Source: Pontederia crassipes (lineage: Eukaryota > Streptophyta > Magnoliopsida > Commelinales > Pontederiaceae). From it: a stretch of 64,000 bases of DNA. The notes below the pieces were generated by a model. That model had not been told where the DNA came from. It ran no database searches and saw nothing but the letters and a program-made list of their open reading frames with translations. The stretch covers positions 61,408,547-61,472,546 of the forward strand of contig CM060194.1 of the NCBI GenBank assembly GCA_030549335.1, written 5' to 3'. Position 1 is the first letter of the stretch. Each line of letters opens with the position of its first letter. Shown piece by piece: positions 23,740-34,929 of the stretch. The translations under genes were made by a program, and so were the position numbers.

Positions 23740-25811
23740 AGGCTGGCGGTAAATATGATTGGAGAAAGAATTGCTGCGTATCTAATTATATTATATTCAT
23801 ACTTTTTGGATTAAAGTATTTTAATATTTTCATTATTTTGGTCATGTTGTTAGCGGCGGTGTACACAACTACACATTTCATGCATGCAGAGGCTTAGCTC
23901 CAACGCATTTGTCTCATGCGCACGTCTTTTTTTTTTCTCACTTGTAATTGAAGAAAATAAATGACTGTAACAACGTATTTTACATTTGGTTAGAAAAGAA
24001 TAAATTTTTAAAATACAATATTTCATATTTAAAATATTTTATTATGCATAGTTGGTGTTCAATATTTAACAAAAAGATATTTATACTATAATGTATGATT
24101 GATTTTTAAAAATAAATAAATAAAATATGGTTGCAAAAATTTAAAAAATAACTATATTTTTTTCTATTTTAAATAATAGATATATCCTTCTTATTGGATT
24201 ACCAATGACCCCTCAAACTATATTCACTAATTTTAAGATGATTTCACATTCTTTTAAAGTTTGACCGGACGTTTGGTTATGTTCTTAAAATAATGACATA
24301 TTTTATTATTTATTTTGCAATCATATTTAAAATAGTAAAACTATAAATCAAACTTAAAGGCTTCAAATTTAAATTTTAAAATTATGAACTTCTACGTAAA
24401 ACATTACTAATTGTATCAATATGCCAACCAAATTAAATTTATATTTTTTTCACATTTGTTAAAGGTTGTATCCGAATCTATAGTTATGATCGGGTGAGGC
24501 TATTGATGAGAATATTTTACGTATGAAAGAAAAAAAAATCAAGTACAAATCTTACTTAACGAAACAAAATTGATTGCTTATCTGTGATTAACTTTATTTT
24601 TAAAGGTGAAATATCTTCCTTTGTTCTAACTCGACACGATATTACGTAATCTATTTATCAGTTGTTATATTCCTGAATTTGACATCATAGAATGTTAAAA
24701 CTAGTACTAACAAAAAATTGCTTAAATAAAATTTCGAGTTTAAGTTTTGATGAATGTAAAATATATGAATTTATCATTATCAAGTATGTGACGTGAGACG
24801 ACTAACTGAATTAATTAAACTTAATGATGGGTCGATTTTTTATATGTAAATAATGCGCATAATGATTAACATCCCACGAATTAAATCGTCGACATCATTT
24901 CCTAAAAATATGGAGTTGACGACAAAAGAAAAATGTTAAAACTGGTCATGTCTTTGATATCGACCCCTGGCCATAGAATTCCAGACGTACTTGAAATTGA
25001 AAGCCGGAGCACAGAAGCACAAATTGTACTGCAAAAAGAATGGTCCGATTTCGATTAGAACATATTCTTTCCCAGTCCCGTAGGCGTCATCAATGACACC
25101 CATTTCGTGCAGCGCATATAGAAATGTGAAGGAACACTCAGCAACGGATTTATGTGCATATATATAGTTATCCTTAGTATTTTTATGATGAGTTGAATTA
25201 ATCAAGACTTCTAAAGAAAACTAAAAAGAGTACAACGTAAATTAATTTTTTTAATAAGTTGCAAGCACAAATTGATAGTTTTTTTTTATTTTTTATATAT
25301 ACACTTTGTTTATAAAAAATAACAACTTATCTAAAAAAGACTATATACCTCCATTAAATCTTTTATATTTACTTATATATATATATATATGTCGATTATT
25401 TTTATATATAGAAGTTCAAGAAATCATTGAGGAGCAAATATTAATCCTTAATATTTTTATGATGAGTTGAATTAATCAAGACTTTAAAAATAAGTAAAAT
25501 TAGTGCATATCTATAAATGTCAGCTATTTATAGAATATATTTATACACAGTTGACCCGTTTCACTATAAGTGAGGAGAAAGTATTAATCATTCTATCAGT
25601 AATGAATTTCGACGTTATAATCAAATAAAAAAAGTTTCTGCGTATTAATTAAAACTTTTCACATTAGTGTTCATGCGACGCCTGAAGATTTGGCCTTCCC
25701 CACGTGATGGATGTCTAGAAGATGTTAAATTGTCTTACATGTTGAGCATTACGTGAAAAGTTGAACTTGTAAGATTTAGAGTCATATATTATAGAAATTT
25801 ATAAAATAAAA
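23740..25811. other. AT-rich intergenic stretch
   Basis: No gene recognised. The minus-strand 89-residue frame at 24936-25205 (HEMGVIDDAYGTGKEY) has unusual, protein-like composition, but I cannot place it in a family. A direct repeat of about 42 bp (TTTTTATGATGAGTTGAATT at its core) occurs at about 25170 and again at about 25454. A short TA repeat lies at 25374-25391. Confidence 0.4.
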
Positions 25812-26320
25812 GTTTATTTTTATAAATCACTACTAAACTATCATGATTTGTTACATCTAATTTCAAATTACGAACTTATCTTTTCTTATTTATAAATTAT
25901 AGCGACATTTCTATTTTAATCCTCCCGACCATTTCTGTTATATTTTCTATTAGTTTTGCTTTTCCTTATTTATGAAAATACTATATTATCTCTTCCTTCA
26001 TAACACATCAAGAAATAAATATAAAAAAAATGTTCCTTGTACTGGTCGCCCTCTTCAACTCGGCCCTAAAAATTAAGTGTTCCAATATTTGTTCTTTTTT
26101 CTTTTTTTATATTTATTATTTAATGTGTTATGGATGAAGGAGTAATTTAGTCTTTTTATAAATGATAAAAGGTAAAACTAACATAAAATATAACAAAAAT
26201 GGACGAGAGGATTAAAATAAAAAAGACGTGATAATATAGGGATCCAAAAAATAAGTTTATATTTTGAAATTAAACGTAAAAAATCGTGATAGTTTAAGGG
26301 TGATTTATGAAAATAACCCT
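25812..26320. mobile_element. Mutator-type MITE (509 bp) with perfect 9-bp target duplication
   Basis: The left end (GTTTATTTTTATAAATCACT) and the minus-strand right end (AGGGTTATTTTCATAAATCA) are long imperfect inverted repeats. The similarity continues inward over about 100 bp (AAACTATCATGATTT versus AAACTATCACGATTT), so the transcript would fold into a hairpin. The element is flanked on both sides by the identical 9-bp AAAATAAAA (25803-25811 and 26321-26329), the target duplication size of Mutator-like elements, although low complexity makes a chance match easier. There is no coding sequence. Confidence 0.75.
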
Positions 26321-26329
26321 AAAATAAAA

Positions 26330-29300
26330 TGTGCATGATAGATACATAATGCGAAAGTTGAAATACATACTAATATATAATTGTGCAAGTTCGATAGTCA
26401 TATAACATAAATAACATTATCTATATCAGGAATACCATAAAACATATATCATCTGGAATCTTAGGCTTAAATACAATATAATGTGCGAACACGGCATAAT
26501 AACATAATAGATATTATATATATGTGATGCGAAAATTGATAACGATATATGCTAGCAAGCGCATTAATCGCTCAAATAATAGAGCGTGAGAATAAACGTT
26601 ATCGACCTCACATTAAACTATTTTACTTATCTATCAAATTTTGCAATCTAATAGGAGATAACATATAAGTTGGGTAAAATGTGTAAAAAATAAATTGACA
26701 AAAAGATAACGATGCATAGGTCCTTATGATGGTATATAATGATTAGAATGATGAATTAGGAACACTAAAAATTTGATTTCCCTATCGGGTAAACCAACCA
26801 TCTTAAATCAATAATAATATTAAAGTACTTCATTTGTATCTACTCTTAGTTAAATTGAAATTCAACTACTTAATTGTCTACCCATGTCAATTAAGCAAAT
26901 CACACAATCTAATATTTCATCTGATTCTATTAAATTATGACATGCATTTCTTCAACATAAAAGTTAATAATCAAATTCAATATAGAATTATAAATTAATA
27001 ATTGATTACACTACCTAATTAATAATCAGCCCAAAAGTCATTTAAATATGAAGAAAATCATTTAACATAACAATCATGTTCATAAAAACTAAACATTTTT
27101 CAATCAATAGAAATTCAGAATTTGTTCTTACACTAAAACTTTTGCAATTAAAACTGAAATATAAAATGAAAGCTAATAATTAAGATTAGATAGATAGATA
27201 GATAAAGCATGAAAGTCTAAAATATCATCCCAATAATATGTAGACAAATAGTACTCATAAAAAACAACGATGAACCACTATGCAATTCTCGTCAAAGTGT
27301 ACCGCATAGAAGTCTTCTCATTTGTTCTTCAGACATGATCCTTCGTTCTTGGCTTGAAAGCCTTAGTATCAACTTTTTTTTGCTGTCAGACATTCTTTTT
27401 TATAGAGGCTCAAATTTTCATACAATATGAGAAGAAATGAAAATCTTTCCCATATAAAATATGGCAAATTTGGATTCGGCCACATTAAGATTACCATCTA
27501 GTGAGGTCCAATTGATTTTGAATGTTTTGCCTTGTAAAACTTTGAAATTTCTGGCCAAATTTGTTTCCAATTAATCCATGAGCATATTATGAGAGTTATA
27601 GTCCTTGTGTGTCGATAATCTTTTTAAAAATACATTTTCAAGTCAAATTCTGCATCCGTAATGCCCCCTGAAATAATCATCACGCCTCAATAAGAATTAG
27701 AATTGGAGTATGCTTCAGTCGCCACGAGGCATGACCAGAATTTCACAACCATGATTTGGACATTTTTTTATTTAGTCCATTGACTTAATAATTTCAAGGC
27801 ACATAACACAATTGTAGCGGCCCGTGAAAATCAATTTCAAAATTCATAAACGTTATGTGACACTTGTTATCCTTGTCTCATGGCTCATTAAGTGATAAAA
27901 ATTTTCTTCAACCATGTTGTGATATCTATGAAGACTTTGTAATGACATGCAAGATATTCATCTTTAAAACCCTTCAACTCGTAATGAACCGCTACATATC
28001 TTCACAAACCGTGATGATTTTTTCTTGTCTGACCCTGAAACTACTTGATCCTTAAAGATCAACTTTAGCAGTTGTAAGAAATATGTCACGACCCATAAGA
28101 TTTTTCAGTCGAGAAGTACTAATTACTCAGTCCGTAAAATGGCGTAGCTGGTGCATGAAACTCCATCGTCACGGTCGTGACCAATATTTAATGGTCTGTG
28201 AAATCAAAATTTTGTGTAATCCAGCTCTGGGAGAGCCATGAGTATCCGGTGTTGATCAGTGAAATAACATCGTAACGACCGTGAAGAGGTTCTCACGGCC
28301 TATGAAACGTGAACTTATATTTTCAAAAATCGATTTGACTCCATTTTGCATAATTCTTCTTTCATTCCCATCCTTTGACATTTTCCCCGATAATTCCTGC
28401 AAAATACACTAACCAGAGATAGATGACTAAAAAAATAAAAAATAAATATAAAAATATATGCATACTATGATCAAATTACACAAAATAAAGTTAAATGCAA
28501 GCCTAATTATATATTTGTAAAATGCATGCATCAATATGCAACTGAACTACAATGATCACTCAATATCTATCAACTATGTAGGACAAACATGTACCTACGA
28601 TGATCACTCAATATGTAAGCATAAAGCTTGATGTCATAACATTGTAAATGTAAGTCATGAATTAAATTTTTTATTATAACTGTTTAAATGGCATAAGTCT
28701 TAAATTGTCATAGTTATACAATAAACATGTAATATGCAATAAAATATAATTCATGACATATAACAATTAAAATCCCATTGTTCATCATCATGAAAAAGAT
28801 TATAGAGTCAAGTTTGGTCTATAAGTAAAGATCGCATTTGTTCTTATTCATCTTTCGATTTAAAATATATCATATTATTGTCTTTCATTATTCATCATTT
28901 TAAAAATCATAGTTTTTTCATTATCATCATCATTTTTTTAATCTTTTATATCTTTTTCTAAAGAATCTTCACTTTTAAGGAGGTGTCGTTCCAAATGATA
29001 TAATCTATATTATAATGCTCAGTGGAGAATCAGTGCTACAATAAGTGACATATCTCAAGGAATGACACGACAACACCTCAAACGAGATATTTTTCAATGG
29101 TGAAGCATTCCCACATAATAGGAATAATAGCTCTCAATGTGTTGCCTTTATCAAGTCGCATAGCTTCATAATTTTGCCTTATGTTACTCAACTTGTCACT
29201 CCTTTATCAAGTTCCATAGCTTCATGATATGATGCTAGTTCTTCTTTGACATAGACATAACAAATGACGATCAACATTTTTTTTATCTTTTAACTTGTTT

Positions 29301-30222
29301 AGCCTAATTGTTATTTTTATCATATAAACATAATCAAATTATATAAGAGCAAGAGTGACACCAAATAAGTAGTACAAATTATTTATGAACAAAATATTTA
29401 ATCAATATTTAAATAAGTTCAATGTATATTTGGATTGACATGTGAATATAAATGTTGTAGATAATTTTATTAGACTTTCAACAAATTAAAATCAACTCAT
29501 TATAATGATCGTATGAAAGATTATATGCAAACTATCGTAGGTCTATCAAACTGTCAATAGTAATAGGATGACTACTACATCTGCTCCATAGATAATGACC
29601 CGTCAAAATGGGTGTGCACTAAGAGGAGTAGATATCCACTTAGTGCTAAAAAAATATAAATGACTAATTTTAAGTGTCAACGACAATGAAAAAGGTTGGA
29701 GGCAATAAAATATGTCCAAAACATTTGAATAAAGTTGTAGCCTAAGACCTAAGAAGAGTTAAATTAATATTTGTGTGCATCCAAGAAGACAAATTGATGT
29801 CAAAGTTACAATTCTTATCATTCTTCTCTATTTTATTATGTGATATTCAAATTATAAAAGAGAGATTGAAGAGTGTTGTAATAATTTTCCAACTGTGATT
29901 TAGTTACTAGCCGATGAAAAGTCACAAGTTGCACCATACCTTTTAAGTGAAGAAAATAGGTGGGTGAAAACTTTCGAATAAGAAAGGTTTCTTTGCCTCT
30001 TGAAGCGGAGAAGAAGACGGTGTAAAGAATTTCTTTCTTGCCTTATTTGAAATTAAAAAAAGTGTTAGTGAAATATTTGATGACCTCAAAGTCGAAAAAC
30101 CAAAGAATAATATATACCAAAGTGTGGTCGAACCTCATCAATAAATCTCTTGTCTTTGTATTTGCTCTCTCTTTCGTGTATGCTCTCTTTATCCATCTCC
30201 TTTTTACTCTATTATGCATGTA

Positions 30223-30269
<47 letters not shown>

Positions 30270-30667
30270 GTTAGGTTTTAAATTTAACGAATCAATTTTT
30301 TGCGATCGCGACTTAGTTTGCAAAGCAGATTTAATAGTAAAATGTAAATTCATCTTTTCCCTCTTTTTGTGCCTTGTCATCCAACATAGTGAATAAGACT
30401 TAAATTGGATTGATTTTGGTTTTACAAAACAAAAAATGTATGTCTTTTGTTTGAGTTTCAAACATCTAAAAAGTCTAGTAAAGGATGTTCAAATTTTGGC
30501 TAGTCATCTCGCACTCTTTCAAACATTTCGGGTTGACAAGATTTTGGACGTCTGAACTATAAGATTGAAAAGCACTAAGAGGTGGATGAATTAGTGTACA
30601 GAAAATATAATTGAAAACTTTAAATCGATTATTAAAACATGAATAAAATTGACTATGCATTAATAAT
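26330..30667. other. long AT-rich stretch, probably old retrotransposon debris, no gene
   Basis: No reading frame above about 85 residues carries a recognisable domain. Positions 26500-28400 look like non-coding parts of LTR retrotransposons, judging by composition and phrase-like repeats such as the several GTGACC/CCGTGA words at 28080-28330, but I found no LTR pair, primer-binding site or polymerase motif. An ATT microsatellite sits at 30223-30269. The CACTA element is inserted at the right-hand end. Confidence 0.4.
30223..30269. repeat. (ATT)n microsatellite
   Basis: About 47 bp of perfect ATT trinucleotides. It creates poly-isoleucine reading frames on both strands that are not genes. 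Confidence 0.95.
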
Positions 30668-30670
30668 ATA
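30668..30670. other. 3-bp target site duplication, left copy (ATA)
   Basis: ATA directly precedes the left CACTA terminus and is repeated after the right terminus at 40656-40658. Confidence 0.85.
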
Positions 30671-30698
30671 CACTACAAGAAAATTGGCAATTAGCGAC
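30671..30698. repeat. CACTA terminal inverted repeat, left
   Basis: It begins CACTACAAGAAAATTGGC and continues to AGCGAC. It matches the minus strand of 40628-40655 with one difference at position 19 (A here, G there). Confidence 0.95.
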
Positions 30699-31120
30699 TC
30701 AAAGTCGGAGACGCTAGGGAGGCGCTATTACATCTCTGTTGTCAAGAGCGTCTCCTTCGCGTCTAATTAACGCCGCAAAATTGAGATGCTGGAACTCGGT
30801 GGCTAGTGGCGTCGCACTAGAGTCAAAGATTTTGAGACGCAACTAGCTCCACATATTGACGCTATATCGACGGTATTAAGACGTGATGTTTGGAGCTGCG
30901 CGAAGCAGCACTGTGTCGCTAAGTCGACGTGCAAGGGGCGGTAGACCTGAGACGCCCTTCCGGCGCCCATGTGTGGCTAAGTTAGGCGCTAAATTGACGC
31001 AAATATGATGATGCATTTGTCGCCAATGAGACGCTAGGATGGCGCGAAGTGCGATATATCTAAATTATCGTCGACATGCTTTTAGACGTCAATGAGACCC
31101 TATGGCATCGCTACATGCAC
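30690..31120. repeat. CACTA subterminal repeat region, left
   Basis: Many GACGCTA, GGCGCTA, TAGCGTC and GACGC words occur in both orientations within 430 bp of the left terminus. In En/Spm such subterminal motifs are the binding sites for the TNPA protein; that role is inferred here from position and repetition. Confidence 0.75.
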
Positions 31121-31352
31121 ATTTTTTTTACCTGCCCCAGCCTCATTTTTTTCCCTTCCCACGCCATACAATTTATAATGCATCTCAAAATGCATTGATA
31201 TTCATCACATGCAATATAAAAGCATCACAGGCGATATAAAATCATCACAGGCATAATATATAACATAAGAATACAAAAACTATTAAATCGAACTAACAAA
31301 CTATATGTATGTTTAAGTCTATAAGTAACAAATGCATAGTTTATTTTCTATC

Positions 31353-33700
31353 CTAGATTTGGGAGTTATTGTTATCATTCCGGATGTTCGATCCAGACGT
31401 ACTCGATCCATGGCTTCGCGGGGATGGATTCTGCGTAGGGATCAATCCCTGAATCTCCTGTAATAGAGGACCCAACTGCTGCGACAACTGCTGCGACACC
31501 TGCTGCGACAACTGCTGTGACACCTGCTGCGACACCTGTTGAGATATCTGCTTCGATAATTGTTGTGATAGCTACTGTGATAGCTGCGTCAGATCATGTG
31601 CAGCGGATGAGCTCGGAGCAAATGCACCTCTCCTCCGATCCTCCTAGGTATCTGAGCGGCTGTGCCGAGGCTACGCAAGTATCCCCTCGTGTCGTGCCGG
31701 CCACCTCTTCCCAAACAGTAGGGTCCTCTACGAAATAGAAAAATTATAAAATCATATAATATATAAATTATATATCAAGAATCATGTAAATAAAAAACAT
31801 GATTAAACCAACGAAGAAACATTACTTGGTGGCTAAGTACTCGGATCATCTCCATACTTTTCAGCCATTTTTGCATTATACTCATCCTAAAAAATTTAAA
31901 CGTTGTGTATTTCAAAAATATTGCACTAACGGCAACAACCAAATGACCATATCATGAGACTTACCAGAAGCCTACGAGTAGTAGGCATAACTAAGTCATT
32001 TGTCTTCAGACTCTTATGCGTGGCCTCATAGACCACACGAAAGTCTACGGAATCGCCTTCTTTCTCCTCCTACAATAAAGTTTCAAATTTGATAACATAA
32101 GTATAAGTCAAAAGTTTGATTAATTGAATTTATATGTAAATTACCATGCGTCGTCGATGCTCGTCAAATCGCATCGACCCCCCTGTGTGGATGTGGGCCT
32201 CGGGCTTCGAAAGATGGTTAACTCCTGCATTTTCTGACTTCTTTTGCCATCGTTCATCTGTCCTTTGTGAACATCAAATACTTACACTTTCAAAAAACTA
32301 TAATTTTTATAAAAATAATGTAAAAGTATACATACTTACAACTTCCTATAGAGGGACTCCCAAACCGAGCGCCTAATATGTCTTGAGCATCTTTGTATGC
32401 CCTGCTTCAAAGTGAGGCCGGCGGACGTGACGACCTTGCGAAACTTATATAATCGATTTCGGAGACGTTTCGCAGCGACCTCCTCAAAAGCTCTCTGGAT
32501 CCTCCATAAACTAAGATCTGGATGAAACTGATTTGCCTTCTACAAATAGAACGTTAAAACTTAGTAATTTTAAAATAAATATAAATTGAATTATGTAATC
32601 CAAATAGAAGATCATACCGTAAAGGCTCGAAAGATGTCATCTTGCACTTGAATTGAGACATCTTTCCAATATCCTGCCCCTTCCAGCAAGTGAGAAAGAA
32701 CGAGAGCACTGACATCCCGCACGGTACTAGCGGGTAAGAAAGTGGTCCTGTCAATTACAAAGAAGAATTAATTTTCAATGATAACCAAAATTATAACAAA
32801 ATTTGTACAATTTATTTAACTTACGGTCGAGCAATATTATTCACAATGACCACCCCATTATCGTGTAACCCCTCTTCATCACTCGAAGAGGAGTCATCAT
32901 CCGGTACAGCTGGAGTAGGCTGTGAAGGTCCGACATCAGCTACGGGCCCTAATACATAATAAATCATTAGTGTCATACCAAATTAAAATTGTGATAATTG
33001 ATAGATATACAGTAATGTTCTCACCTCGATTGATGTGTACCGCATGATCAGTAGCAGTTTGCTCGTCTGAATGAATTGAGTCATTAGCTTGTGCTATCGG
33101 CGGTGTAGCAACTGACACTATTAAAAAATAATTAATATAATTAATTGAGAAATGTCAATAACAATAAATATATCACCTTGCGTAAGATGTCGCTCGCCAA
33201 TGTTAGATTGTGGTGAAGTGCCTGTTATTCTCGGCGGTGGCAGTGGGGTAGCAACTGCCATCACAAGAAAATATATAAAATTTGACTCCTACATAAAATT
33301 AAGTAAAATACAAAAAATAACCTGGTGTGACATGATGATCGTGGTCGTGCGATCGAAACGAACTGACTATGTTCCCTATCGACGGTGGAGCAACTGTCAC
33401 AAAAGTAAAATATTTAAAAAACTCTATCTCCTATTGTCTATTGCCCACGATGTGTCACGTACCTAGAGTGATACGCTGAGCAGACCCACCAATGGATCGC
33501 CTACTATGTGATGATCTGGCTACGTGCCCCGTCGGTGGCGGAGGAATTGATATTATTAAAAAAGGAATTTAACTATTATAATCAACTATAAATAGGCAGC
33601 TCACAATAAATATATTACCTGGTGGTTGTGATGACTGACTCATCTAGAGTGAACGCTTGGAAGAACGAGATGACCTAGATGCTCGACCCCTAGTAACCAT
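31353..33700 (-). CDS. TNPA-like protein of the CACTA element (plant transposase Ptta/En/Spm domain), many exons
   Basis: The gene runs right to left with small exons split by AT-rich introns of 70-100 bp. The domain block comes from about 32740-32630 (VRDVSALVLSHLLEGAGYWK), 32537-32341 (FHPDLSLWRIQRAFEEVAAK, KFRKVVTSAGLTLKQGIQR), 32265-32143 (KKSENAGVNHLSKPEAHIHT) and 32070-31970 (DFRVVYEATHKSLK), which together match the plant Ptta/En/Spm transposase domain. The last frame at 31535-31353 encodes a glutamine/serine heptad repeat (MSQQVSQQLSQQ) suited to coiled-coil dimerisation. The N-terminal part (33560-32825) consists of four or five short exons, each starting with a VATP/PPP-type motif. 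The exact start and exon joins are not certain; the first exon near 33700 (MVTRGRASRSSRSSKRSL) runs into a stop unless spliced earlier. This protein class binds subterminal repeats. Confidence 0.7.
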
Positions 33701-33787
33701 GACTGAAAAAAAGAAAGAAACTTCTCTTATTATCGGTAACCATATATAACTTTTAAAAAAAGTAAAAAGCTTATGTCATTAGAATAA

Positions 33788-34480
33788 CTACGGAATTCTT
33801 TCGCTTGTTTCGAATTCTGATTCATCTTCATCATCGTCGCTATAATTTTGGTTCGAGTCATCATCAATAAAATTATCGAAGTTCACATCCAAGAGGTCAT
33901 TTGAATTAAACTCTTCCATTGGCTCAGCGTCATCGACCAATTGAAAATTCTCAACTCCATCAGTCACATCAATCATCTCGTTCACTCTATCTTCTTGATA
34001 GTAATCATCCATGGGCACATCGTTGTGTACGGATGATGTTTCATTCTCATCTACCATTGTTTCTGTTAAGAATAGTCTATTCCTCACCTTGCATGACGTC
34101 CACCATTCATCCTTGGTTCTTTTCGATGGATAGTTAGTGTAGTACACTTGTTGTGTTTGTTCTGCCAATACGAATGGATCGTATGACTGAAATCTCGATC
34201 GAGGGTTAATATCCACCAATTTAAACTTTTGATCGATCCGAACTCCTTTCTCTGGATCGAACCAATGACATTTTAGCACCACGACTTTGTTAGATTTTCC
34301 CAAATAAGATAATTCTAGGATGTCTTCTATAACACCGTAGTAATCAAAGTCGTCATCCCTGTACATGCTTCCTAGAACACATATGCCGCTATTAATAGTT
34401 GAACGTTGTTGGCTATATTCTTCTGTATGGAACCGATATCCATTGACTATGACGCCGTAGTAGCTAAGAACTTGTTTCTT
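33788..34480 (-). pseudogene. CACTA tnp2 gene, C-terminal DUF4216 region
   Basis: An open stretch carries the DUF4216 signature found at the C-terminus of plant tnp2 proteins: NGYRFHTEEYSQQRS upstream of 34366, then DDFDYYGVIEDILELSYLG, VVVLKCHWFDPEKGV and DPFVLAEQTQQVYY. It ends in an acidic tail rich in Asp and Asn. It lies downstream of the broken tnp2 exons and is probably their last exon. This segment is open from 34366 to the stop at 33788, but the gene as a whole is disabled. It is absent from the duplicated copy. Confidence 0.75.
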
Positions 34481-34929
34481 CGGGCCATGACCGAGATCTC
34501 ATATTTTGTTCGTTATGACTGAGCCATTAATAACCTACAAAAAAATAACTAAAAACTTTTATTAAAAGTTACGAGCTTATAACAATTAAGAACAAGCGGA
34601 AAGATTTCTCACTTCACATCTCAACCAATCGGCAAAATGTTCGTCTCGTAGTTTCAATAACTCATCGTTTGAAACTAACAGATTGATTTCTCGTTGTAAT
34701 TTTTAGAATTTTCTGAATTCATAGTTTTCAATTAATACAATCATATAGCAACAATTAGGTTTAAATTATATAACAAATTAGAACAAATTATCTTACTCGA
34801 GATACGGTGTCACTTCGCTACAATTTGCAAGAATATAATTCTCAACGGTGGTGAGATCTCTGTCATTCAAGATAACTTTGTGTCCTGCACCAAGAAGTCG
34901 ACATGTGTACTTGAAGAAGGATAGAATAT
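34481..34929 (-). other. CACTA internal sequence linking DUF4218 and DUF4216 parts
   Basis: No clear open frame; AT-rich parts at 34540-34600 and 34700-34790 look like introns. Intervening pieces appear to be degenerate tnp2 coding sequence. Confidence 0.45.
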
